A stretch of 64,000 nucleotides of DNA, taken from Nonomuraea soli (GTDB taxonomy: Bacteria; Actinomycetota; Actinomycetes; Streptosporangiales; Streptosporangiaceae). The position numbers and the translations under genes are program-made. Each line of letters begins with the position of its first letter. The first letter of the stretch is position 1. Below the pieces are notes generated by a model, which did no database searches, was not told where the DNA came from, and saw only the letters and a list, made by a program, of their open reading frames with translations. The stretch covers positions 186,001-250,000 of the forward strand of contig NZ_JACDUR010000009.1 in assembly GCF_013761175.1 (NCBI RefSeq). Direction: 5' to 3'. Below are positions 56,945 through 64,000 of this stretch, piece after piece.

Positions 56945-57175
56945 GTGACTGGAGCACTCGCCCCCGTTAAGCCGCTGACGGCACTCGACCGTTGTGACCG
57001 TTGTGGCGCCCAGGCCTACATCCGCGCGACTCTGCCCATAGGCGGGGAGCTTCTGTTCTGCGCCCACCATGGTCGTCAGCACATAGCAGCCCTCCGCGAC
57101 AAGGGAGCGGAGATCCTCGACGAATCCGCCAAACTCAGCAAGACCTCGGCCACCGCGGCCGAGGGCGAGCGCTGA
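56945..57175 (+). CDS. DUF7455 family small zinc-ribbon-like protein
   Basis: 76 residues, GTG start. CDRCGAQAYIRATLP and LFCAHHGRQH give Cys and His ligands for one metal site. Conserved between parE and sigA in many actinomycetes. No function known. A possible stress promoter lies upstream and a strong hairpin follows. Confidence 0.87.
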   Translation: MTGALAPVKPLTALDRCDRCGAQAYIRATLPIGGELLFCAHHGRQHIAALRDKGAEILDESAKLSKTSATAAEGER

Positions 57176-57239
57176 TCGTATAACTCCACATCGCGCCGCA
57201 GGCGAGTGACGTCGCCGGCGGCGAGCAACAACCATATGG

Positions 57240-57272
57240 ACACGGCGGTCCCGACCTTCGGGGCCGCCGTGT
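57240..57272 (+). terminator. Hairpin terminator after the DUF7455 gene
   Basis: ACACGGCGG-T-CCC and GGG-G-CCGCCGTGT form a 13-pair stem (one T-G pair) around GACCTTC, 64 bp after the stop. Only a short TT follows. Confidence 0.65.
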
Positions 57273-57378
57273 TCGCACATGACCATGCCTCCGGCCCCCA
57301 CCGCGGCCCTTTTCGTCGTCGTGCGGCGCCCTACGCGCGATCGACCGCCGGTGGGTGATGTCCGCGCCCGATGGCGCC

Positions 57379-58119
57379 CTACGCCGGATGTGTCGGCGGG
57401 CGAGTGTGCCCCGTAACGGCCCCGTCCGCGCGCACCCGGTAGTGGTATCCGCCCTGCGCCACGAACCCCTCCCCCCGGTACAACGCCTGGGCGGCCGTGT
57501 TCCGCTCCACCACCACCAGGTACGCCCTCGGCACCCCCGCGTGCGCCCGAAGCCCCCTGAGCACCGCCCGCGCCAGCCCTCTCCGCCTGGCCCGAGGCAG
57601 CGTGGCCATGCCGTACAGGCCCAGTACGTCGCCTCCCTGCACCACCCCGCGCCCCACCGCGAGAGCCACGCCGTCCTCCTCGTAGGCGGCGTAGAGGCTG
57701 GGCACGCCGCGAAGGATCTCCGCCACGACGGGCAGTTGCGACGGGTATCGCCCGTCCACCGCCCACCAGCTCTCCATCCACCCGTCCCACGGCTGGTCGG
57801 AGATCTTCAAGCTGTACGGCGAAGCCTCCGGCTCCCCCGTCGCCCACATCCCCATCGTCGGCTCCACCAGCGCGTATCCGCGAGCCGCCAGGAAGTCGTC
57901 CACCGCCCCGCCCCCGAGCGAGAAGACGCAGGGCAGCCCTCTGGACGCGTAGAAGGCCTCAGCGGCCAGCACAGCACCTTCCAGGTCGTCCGGCATCCCG
58001 CGGACGAGCACCGAGTTGGCGCGCTTGGTGACCCCCTGCGATGCCCGGAACGTCCACGGGCCGTGGTCAAGCCTCTCCAATGCGGGCCACGCTTCGTCCA
58101 CAAGCAGGCTCAGATCCAT
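57379..58119 (-). CDS. GNAT family N-acetyltransferase
   Basis: 246 residues. N-terminal half has GPWTFRASQGVTKRANSVL, the C-terminal GNAT core has YGMATLPRARRRGLARAVL (acetyl-CoA loop RRRGLA) and VERNTAAQALYRGEGF. Two-lobed acetyltransferases of this type are common in actinomycetes. Substrate unknown. Divergent from yaaA with a 26-bp spacer. Confidence 0.88.
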   Translation of the reverse strand: MDLSLLVDEAWPALERLDHGPWTFRASQGVTKRANSVLVRGMPDDLEGAVLAAEAFYASRGLPCVFSLGGGAVDDFLAARGYALVEPTMGMWATGEPEASPYSLKISDQPWDGWMESWWAVDGRYPSQLPVVAEILRGVPSLYAAYEEDGVALAVGRGVVQGGDVLGLYGMATLPRARRRGLARAVLRGLRAHAGVPRAYLVVVERNTAAQALYRGEGFVAQGGYHYRVRADGAVTGHTRPPTHPA

Positions 58120-58145
58120 CCGCGCACCCTACTAAGCTCTGCGAC

Positions 58146-58862
58146 GTGCTCATTCTGCTGCCCCCATCCGAAGGAAAGGCCCAGGCCGGGAACGGTCCCG
58201 CGCGTGGCGAGTTGTCGTTCTCCAAGCTGGAGCGCCACCGCAGGCGGGTGATCAGCGCCCTGGTCAAGGCCTCCAAGCGCCGCGACGCGCTGGAGGTGCT
58301 GGGGTTGAGCCAGGGGCAGAAGGACGAGTTGGCGAAGAACGTGGTTCTCAAGGAGGCGGCCACGCTGCCCGCCTCCGAGCTGTACACGGGGGTGCTCTAC
58401 GACAACCTCGGGCTGGGCACGCTGAGCCCCGGGGCGGCACAGCGGGCGGAGGAGCAGGTGCTGATCTTCTCCGGGCTGTGGGGAGTCGTGCGGGTCACCG
58501 ACCGGATTCCGCCCTATCGGCTGTCCATGGGCGTCAATCTGCCGCCGCTGGGCGGGCTGGCGTCGTTCTGGCGGCCGGCGATCACCGCGGAGCTCGACAG
58601 GCTTCCTGGCCTGGTGGTCGACATGCGGTCGAGCACCTATGCGGGGGCGTGGAAGCACCAGGGTGTGGCCGTGCGGGTGTTCAGCGACGGCAAGGTCGTC
58701 AGCCACATGGCCAAGGCCACCCGGGGTGAGATCGCCCGCGCGCTGCTCGAGTCGGGCGAGGATCCTGCCACGCCGGAGGCGCTGGTGAAGCTCCTCGGCG
58801 AGCTCGGCTATGCCGTACGGCTGGACGCGAGCTCGAAGAAGGTGGACGTGGAAACGGGCTGA
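58146..58862 (+). CDS. yaaA: YaaA/DUF328 family peroxide-stress protein
   Basis: 238 residues from GTG 58146. LILLPPSEGKAQAG at the start, ELYTGVLYDNL, IFSGLWGVVR, YRLSMG and FSDGKVVSHMAKATRGEIAR are the family blocks. Escherichia coli YaaA protects DNA against oxidative damage by limiting free iron. The protein is slightly shorter than the E. coli one but complete. Confidence 0.9.
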   Translation: MLILLPPSEGKAQAGNGPARGELSFSKLERHRRRVISALVKASKRRDALEVLGLSQGQKDELAKNVVLKEAATLPASELYTGVLYDNLGLGTLSPGAAQRAEEQVLIFSGLWGVVRVTDRIPPYRLSMGVNLPPLGGLASFWRPAITAELDRLPGLVVDMRSSTYAGAWKHQGVAVRVFSDGKVVSHMAKATRGEIARALLESGEDPATPEALVKLLGELGYAVRLDASSKKVDVETG

Positions 58863-59039
58863 GCCCGGCCATCCAAAGACCGGCTGGGCCCCGGCCCAGC
58901 CGAATGACCGCCTGAGCCCCGCGCCCTCAAAGACCGCCTGAGCCCCAGCCGACCAAGGACCGCTGAGCGGCGGCCCCCGACCACCCGTCGAGCCCGGACG
59001 CCCGAAGTCGCCCGACCCAGGCCACCCAAGCCGGGTCGA

Positions 59040-59130
59040 GCCCGGCTCACGAAGCCCAGCCCACAAGGCCCAGCTCACAAAGCCCGGCCCACAGCCCGGC
59101 CCACAAAGCCCGGCCCACAAAGCCCAGCCG
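59040..59130. repeat. Tandem CACAAAGCCCGGCC-type repeats
   Basis: About six 13-14 bp units, such as CACAAAGCCCGGCC and CACAAGGCCCAGCT, in tandem. No coding potential. Confidence 0.75.
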
Positions 59131-59163
59131 AGCCCGTCTCCGTCAACCCCCGTAAACAGCAAA

Positions 59164-59193
59164 CCGCTGGAGCCCCCCAAGGGGCCCCAGCGG
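59164..59193 (-). terminator. Rho-independent terminator of sigA
   Basis: On the minus strand CCGCTGG-G-CCCC pairs with GGGGC-T-CCAGCGG and is followed by TTTGCTGTTT. It begins 20 bp after the sigA stop. Confidence 0.8.
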
Positions 59194-59212
59194 CAGCACG
59201 CGCTTCCTGGTC

Positions 59213-60847
59213 CTAGTCCAGGTAGTCCCGCAGGACCTGGGACCGGGACGGGTGACGAAGCTTGGACATCGTCTTCGACTCGATCTGCCGGATCCGCTCA
59301 CGGGTGACCCCGTAGACCTTTCCGATCTCGTCGAGCGTCTTGGGCTGTCCGTCGGTGAGCCCGAACCGCATCGACACGACGCCCGCCTCGCGCTCCGACA
59401 ACGTGTCGAGAACGGAGTGCAACTGCTCCTGCAACAGCGTGAAGGAGACGGCGTCGGCCGGGACGATGGCCTCGGAGTCTTCGATGAGGTCGCCGAACTC
59501 CGAGTCGCCTTCCTCACCCAGCGGGGTGTGGAGGGAGATGGGCTCGCGGCCGTACTTCTGGACCTCGACGACCTTCTCGGGCGTCATGTCGAGCTCGCGG
59601 GCAAGTTCTTCAGGCGTGGGCTCGCGGCCGAGGTCCTGCAGCATCTGCCGCTGGACGCGGGCCAGCTTGTTGATCACTTCGACCATGTGGACCGGGATGC
59701 GGATGGTCCGCGCCTGGTCGGCCATGGCCCGGGTGATCGCCTGGCGGATCCACCACGTGGCGTAGGTGGAGAACTTGTAGCCCTTGGTGTAGTCGAACTT
59801 CTCGACGGCGCGGATCAGACCGAGGTTGCCCTCCTGGATCAGGTCCAGGAACAGCATGCCGCGGCCGGTGTAGCGCTTGGCCAGCGAGACCACGAGGCGG
59901 AGGTTGGCCTCCAGCAGGTGGTTCTTGGCCCGGCGGCCGTCTTCGGCGATCCACTCGAGCTCGGCACGCACGTCGACCGGCAGATTGTCGGCCTCGCCGC
60001 TGCCCAGCTGCTCCTCGGCGAACAGGCCCGCCTCGATGCGCTTGGCCAGCTCGACCTCCTGCTCGGCGTTGAGCAGGGGGACCTTGCCGATCTGCTTGAG
60101 GTAGTCCTTCACCGGGTCGGCGGTGGCGCCGGCGGCGGCCACCTGGGCGACCGGGGCGTCATCGTCGTCGTCGGAGAGGATGAGGACCTCGTCGTCGGAC
60201 TTCTCGTCGGCGGCGACAGGGGCCTCGACCTTGGGCTCGGCCTCTTCCTCCGTCTCCTCCTCGACCTCCTCCTCGACGACGACCTCGTCCTCGACCTCCA
60301 GGTCTTCGAGGTCTTCGAGGTCGACCTCGCCCTCGAGGTCGAGATCCTCGTCGTCTTCGTCGGAGTCCTTGCCGGCGGCCTTGGGAGCGGGGGCCGCGTT
60401 CTTGTCGGCGGGGACCGTCACGGCCTCCGCCTTGGGCGCCGCAGCCTTCTTGGCAGGCACGGCCTTCTTCGGCTTCTTGGCAGGCTCCGCCACTTCGTCA
60501 GCCCTGGCCTCCTCAGGCACGACCGCTGTCACGGTCTCGGGCTGCTGCTCCTTGGCGGCCGCTGCGATCTTGGTCTTGACGGGGGCGGCGGTGCGGCGCT
60601 TTGCTGGTCCACGAGACTTCTTCGGCGGCGCCGAGTCAGCGGCGGTCAACCGGACGATGACGCCTTCCTTGCTGAGGGTCCGCAGGACCCCGGCGGCTTG
60701 CGACATCGGGATGTCGGCCTCCTCGAAGGCCTTTCTGACATCCTCAGACTCGAGATAACCCTGCGAGCGCCCACGCTCGAGCAGTCGCTGAATGACGGGC
60801 TCGTTCAGCTCATTTGGCTTCGAGCGAGTCGAACTTGCAGGCGACAC
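59213..60847 (-). CDS. sigA: Principal RNA polymerase sigma factor (RpoD/HrdB type)
   Basis: 544 residues from GTG 60847, preceded by GAGAGG; longer reading to 60961 is not supported. Sigma-1.1-like N-terminus, then an Ala/Lys-rich stretch and an acidic block (about residues 159-207, mostly E and D), as in HrdB. Region 1.2 to 2 begins near DPVKDYLKQIGKVPLL; YATWWIRQAITRAMADQ is region 2.3-2.4; EREAGVVSMRFGL and TLDEIGKVYGVTRERIRQIE are region 4. It directs transcription of housekeeping genes. The neighbours parE and DUF7455 gene support this identity. Confidence 0.95.
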   Translation of the reverse strand: MSPASSTRSKPNELNEPVIQRLLERGRSQGYLESEDVRKAFEEADIPMSQAAGVLRTLSKEGVIVRLTAADSAPPKKSRGPAKRRTAAPVKTKIAAAAKEQQPETVTAVVPEEARADEVAEPAKKPKKAVPAKKAAAPKAEAVTVPADKNAAPAPKAAGKDSDEDDEDLDLEGEVDLEDLEDLEVEDEVVVEEEVEEETEEEAEPKVEAPVAADEKSDDEVLILSDDDDDAPVAQVAAAGATADPVKDYLKQIGKVPLLNAEQEVELAKRIEAGLFAEEQLGSGEADNLPVDVRAELEWIAEDGRRAKNHLLEANLRLVVSLAKRYTGRGMLFLDLIQEGNLGLIRAVEKFDYTKGYKFSTYATWWIRQAITRAMADQARTIRIPVHMVEVINKLARVQRQMLQDLGREPTPEELARELDMTPEKVVEVQKYGREPISLHTPLGEEGDSEFGDLIEDSEAIVPADAVSFTLLQEQLHSVLDTLSEREAGVVSMRFGLTDGQPKTLDEIGKVYGVTRERIRQIESKTMSKLRHPSRSQVLRDYLD

Positions 60848-61081
60848 GAACACCTCTCGAACGAACGCGTGGCGACAATGGACCCAAGTGCCCGCTGGGG
60901 GGCTTGCCTCTCTACAGAGAACGCCGTGCGGAGTGCGACGGACCAACCAGCATTCTGGCACGGCTCAGCACTCCATACGGCCACCTCCCGGCGGTTGACC
61001 TCCACCCTAGGCCGACCGGAACAGTAGTGCGTACGGAAGCGGGTCACTGATACCCGAAAGCAACCGTTATGACTGTTTCAT

Positions 61082-63175
61082 TCAGTCACTCTTCGTCGCA
61101 GGAGGGACGTGAATTGCTAGCGCGGTCACATCGTCGTCCTGCTCGTAACCGGACAACATTCGGTCAACCAGAAAATCCAGCAGCATGTGCGGAGATGTCA
61201 CGACTTCCGGGGGCGCTTCGCTGACAACCGCGCATAGCTCCGCGAGTCCCGCATCCAGCCCACGCTTGCGGTTTTCGACCAGTCCGTCGGAGTAGAGCAC
61301 CGCCGTGTGACCCGGAGGCACAACGAACCTGAACTGCCGGCGCGAGGTCGCCCACCCGAGCGGTGTGCCCGGCTCGCCCTCGCACAGCACCGCGGTGCCC
61401 TGGGGCGAGACCAGGACGGGCGGCGGGTGACCGGCCAGCGCCAGGGTGCCCTCGCCGGTGCCCGGCTCGACCACCATGTACGCCAAAGTCGTGACCTGCT
61501 CCTCTTCCTCGGTCGCCTCGAAGACCCGGTCGAGACCGGTCAGCACCGAGGCGGGCGGAGGGTTGGTCAGCGCCAGCGCCCGCATGGCGTTGCGGATGCG
61601 GCCCATGCCGGCCGCCGCCTTGACGCCCTTGCCCATGACGTCGCCCACGACCGCCGCGACCCGCCCGTCCTGCAGGACGAACGCGTCGTACCAGTCGCCG
61701 CCGACCTGGACGTGGCGCGAACCGCTCCTGAACCGCTGGGCCAGCAGCAGCCCCTTGACGACCGGCAGCCGGTCGGGCAGGAGCGAGCGCTGCAGCGTCT
61801 CGGCGGTCTTGTGCTCGCGCTCGAAGAGCGTGGCCCGCTCCACGGCCAGCGCGCACTGCCCGGCCAGGGCCTCCAGGAAGACGCCGTCCTCCTGGGAGAT
61901 CTTCTGCGGGCGCGTGAAGGAGAACCGCAGGGCTCCCAGCGCCCGGCCCGCGGCCAGCAGCGGCAGGCCCACCCAGGCCCGCTCGTCGCTGTGGGCGAGG
62001 TAGTTGGTCAGGACCTCCTCGTCGCCGCCGGCCTCCAGGAGCTGCGCCTTCAGGGACTCCGGCGACTCGGCGAAGACCGGGCGGCGGCTGTTGACCGCCA
62101 TGGTCATCACGCTGGAGTGCGACAGCGGGATCTCCTCGCCCGGCGCGCCCGGCGACTCGGGGATGCCCTCCTCGTTGACGAGCTTCAGCGAGGCACGCTC
62201 CAGGTCGAGCAGCGCCACCGCCGAGCGGTCGGCCGCGAGAGCCGTACGCCCGACGTCGATGATGACCTGGACCACCTGCTCGACCGTCAGCGCCTCGGCG
62301 AGCTGGGCCGTGGCGCCCTGCAGGCGTGCCGTACGCAGCGCGGCGGCGCCGAGCTGGTCGGTCAGCCGGCCGCGCATCTCCTCGGCTTCCTTCTGCGGCG
62401 TGACGTCGGAGTTGGCGCCGACCCACTCGACCACCCGGCCGTGCCGGATGATCGGCACCGCGCGAACCTCGAAGTAGCGGTAGCCGCTGGCCCGGGTGCG
62501 GACCCGGTAGTTCCACTCGAACATGGTCCGGCCGCGCAGCGCCTCACGCCACGCCTCGTCCGTCTGCCGTCGTTCATCTGGATGAACAGCGTCAAGCCAG
62601 CCGTGTGCCAGATATTCTTCCAAGCCCTGCCCGGTGATCGCCCGCCACTGCGGGGCGTCCTCGATCACCGCTCCGGTGGGCGAGGTGATCCACACGAGCT
62701 GCGACTGAGCCTCGACCAGCGAGCGGTAACGCTCCTCGCTGCGACGCAGCTCCTCCTCGGTCTGGCGGCTCTCGGTGACGTCGGCGCCCACCAGCGCGAC
62801 CGCCTCGAGCTCGCCCTCGGCGGAGTGCACCGGCGAGAACGACAGCGACCAGTGGCGGGTGTCGCCGTCGGCCGAGCGCACGCGCACGCGCCCCTCGGTC
62901 ACCGGCGCGTCGGTCTCGATCACGGCCTGGACGGCATGCGTGATGAGCTGGCTGAGGTCGGCGGCCATCAGCTCGGTCGGCCGCTTGCCCAGCAGCCGTT
63001 CGGCGGGCACGCCGACGACGTCGGTGAACACGTCGTTCACGCGACACACCTTGCCGTCGGCGTCGAAGAAGGCGAAGGCGAACTCCGCCTCCGACAACAG
63101 GCCCTTGAACAGGGCGGAGTCTGAGATGTCCACACCCGACTCCCGGGGACGTGGGACGGAGGTCTCGGCGCTCAT
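61082..63175 (-). CDS. PAS-PAS-GAF PP2C-type (SpoIIE-like) phosphatase
   Basis: 697 residues, GGAGG 8 bp before the ATG. PAS domains at about 20-135 and 150-275, GAF at about 300-470, and PP2C_SIG at about 490-690 with VGGDWYDAFVL, VVGDVMGKGVKAA, LYSDGLVENR and QDDDVTAL metal-site motifs. Such proteins dephosphorylate anti-sigma-factor antagonists in partner-switching pathways controlling stress sigma factors. No anti-sigma or antagonist gene is adjacent. Signal input is probably cytoplasmic. Confidence 0.92.
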   Translation of the reverse strand: MSAETSVPRPRESGVDISDSALFKGLLSEAEFAFAFFDADGKVCRVNDVFTDVVGVPAERLLGKRPTELMAADLSQLITHAVQAVIETDAPVTEGRVRVRSADGDTRHWSLSFSPVHSAEGELEAVALVGADVTESRQTEEELRRSEERYRSLVEAQSQLVWITSPTGAVIEDAPQWRAITGQGLEEYLAHGWLDAVHPDERRQTDEAWREALRGRTMFEWNYRVRTRASGYRYFEVRAVPIIRHGRVVEWVGANSDVTPQKEAEEMRGRLTDQLGAAALRTARLQGATAQLAEALTVEQVVQVIIDVGRTALAADRSAVALLDLERASLKLVNEEGIPESPGAPGEEIPLSHSSVMTMAVNSRRPVFAESPESLKAQLLEAGGDEEVLTNYLAHSDERAWVGLPLLAAGRALGALRFSFTRPQKISQEDGVFLEALAGQCALAVERATLFEREHKTAETLQRSLLPDRLPVVKGLLLAQRFRSGSRHVQVGGDWYDAFVLQDGRVAAVVGDVMGKGVKAAAGMGRIRNAMRALALTNPPPASVLTGLDRVFEATEEEEQVTTLAYMVVEPGTGEGTLALAGHPPPVLVSPQGTAVLCEGEPGTPLGWATSRRQFRFVVPPGHTAVLYSDGLVENRKRGLDAGLAELCAVVSEAPPEVVTSPHMLLDFLVDRMLSGYEQDDDVTALAIHVPPATKSD

Positions 63176-63345
63176 GGTCGGCACCTCCGTCGCGTGCCAG
63201 GGTCTCCCACGCGGCACATCTCCAAAACCTTGTATCGGTGTAGCGCAGCTCCGGGCGACCGGATTCTGCAGTACATCATCGGTGATAGGCCGCCGCGGAC
63301 GGAAGCCCCGGCCGAAATCCCGTCAACAGAAGCTGTCAAATCTGC

Positions 63346-63909
63346 CTACTTCGCGGCTTTCTTGGCAGCTTGCTTGGTCTCCCTGACCCTGACGAGGCTG
63401 TCGCCGTCGACCACGTCGGCCACCGAACGGAACGATCCCTGCTCACCGTACGGCCCCGCCGCCTCGCGCCAGCCCTCGGGCTGGACCCCCAGTTGCTTGC
63501 CGAGCAGGGCCACGAAGATCTGGGCCTTCTGCTTGCCGTAGCCGGGGAGCGCGAGCAGCCGCTTCAGCAGCTCCTTGCCGTCGCCCACACCCTCCCAGAC
63601 CGCCTCGGCCCGGCCGTCGTGGTGCTCGACCAGGTAGGCGGCGAGCTCCTGGACGCGCCCCGCCATCGACTTGGGATAGCGGTGCACCGCGGGCTTGTCG
63701 GCCATCAGCGCGGCGAACTTCTCCGGGTCGTAGGAGGCGATCTCCTCAGCGGTCAGATCGTGTCCGAGCCTCTGCGAGATGACGTACGGCCCGGCGAAGG
63801 CCTGCTCCATGGCGATCTGCTGATCGAGGAGCATGCCGACGAGAAGGGCGAGCGGGCTGCGGCCGAGCAGGTCGTCGGCCTCGGCCCGCTGGGCGAGCTG
63901 GATTCGCAT
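63346..63909 (-). CDS. HhH-GPD-type base-excision DNA repair protein
   Basis: 187 residues. The HhH motif is LLALPGYGKQKAQIFVALLG; LLVGMLLDQQIAMEQAF is the helix typical of AlkA/Nth relatives. The actinobacterial type lacks an iron-sulfur cluster. Lys-rich tail TKQAAKKAAK. Probably acts on damaged bases; the exact lesion is unknown. Confidence 0.85.
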   Translation of the reverse strand: MRIQLAQRAEADDLLGRSPLALLVGMLLDQQIAMEQAFAGPYVISQRLGHDLTAEEIASYDPEKFAALMADKPAVHRYPKSMAGRVQELAAYLVEHHDGRAEAVWEGVGDGKELLKRLLALPGYGKQKAQIFVALLGKQLGVQPEGWREAAGPYGEQGSFRSVADVVDGDSLVRVRETKQAAKKAAK

Positions 63910-64000
63910 GAGGTCAGCTTCCCACGAAAGGCCTGCCGTAGGGCGCCGGTGCAGCGAAGACAGACGTCACAGAGGCTTGACACTCGCCGGATAACCGATG

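Larger units (their letters stand above)
58863..59212. other. Repeat-rich spacer between yaaA and sigA
   Basis: 350 bp, no supported gene. Degenerate repeats of GAGCCC and ACAAAGCCCGGCC-type units fill most of it, densest at 59040-59130; the sigA terminator closes it. Confidence 0.6.

Noticed and set aside
54743..57847. 1034-codon minus-strand frame over parE
   Set aside because: Shadow frame of parE joined to spacer sequence; no recognisable domain.

Overview
The window is chromosomal DNA of a high-GC actinomycete. GTG starts, tight operons with 4-bp ATGA overlaps, a fasR-fabD-fabH-acpP-fabF cluster, a parE/DUF7455/sigA block with parC about 18 kb away, an NgcEFG chitin-sugar importer and many actinobacterial DUFs (DUF3145, DUF5998) point to Streptomyces-like filamentous Actinomycetota. 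I infer the Streptosporangiales (a Nonomuraea- or Streptosporangium-like genome), but the sequence cannot name the genus. No rRNA, tRNA, phage, insertion sequence or CRISPR array was seen.

Layout. 1-1.8 kb: end of an unknown gene, a glutathionylspermidine-synthase-like ATP-grasp protein and a DUF350 membrane protein. 1.8-6.5 kb: FasR and the type II fatty-acid synthase operon. 6.6-12.2 kb: DUF3145, then a co-oriented module of a subtilisin-like protease, an ECF-type sigma factor, a small beta-type partner and a TPR-CHAT (caspase-like) protein; this is the best candidate for an uncharacterised system. 12.2-17.6 kb, minus strand: rhodanese, phosphodiesterase, DUF5998 and a GNAT/acyl-CoA-synthetase-like protein acetyltransferase. 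17.8-21.5 kb: a PfkB kinase abutting a Ser/Thr kinase fused through one membrane helix to a peptide-type solute-binding domain. 21.5-25.1 kb: RecQ-like helicase with a phosphoribosyltransferase-like tail and an LPYTG-anchored DUF11 surface protein. 25.1-32.5 kb, minus strand: a chitin-sugar locus (PIG-L deacetylase, ROK regulator, NgcG, NgcF, NgcE, GlcNAc-type kinase, GH4 glycosidase) with two clear inverted-repeat operators.

32.5-42.7 kb: TauD-type dioxygenase and GNAT protein around an 18-bp perfect palindrome, ParC, an AraC regulator with nine 30-bp repeats in its linker, a methyltransferase, LigA, a VOC protein whose stop codon lies in a 9 x 7-bp repeat, and a thioredoxin-fold protein. 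42.8-54.2 kb: carbonic anhydrase, an unpaired OmpR-type kinase, a degenerate NarL-type kinase with an intact regulator, a degenerate ABC ATPase, a GDPD, a lipid kinase, a second NarL-type system with an ABC exporter, an alpha/beta hydrolase and an AraC regulator. 54.2-64 kb: repeat-rich spacer, ParE, DUF7455 protein, GNAT, YaaA, principal sigma factor SigA/HrdB, a PAS-GAF-PP2C phosphatase and an HhH-GPD DNA repair protein.

How they fit: core housekeeping (fatty-acid synthesis, topoisomerase IV, NAD ligase, principal sigma factor) is interleaved with sensory and accessory modules. Functional calls rest on motifs read from the translations; no database search was run.
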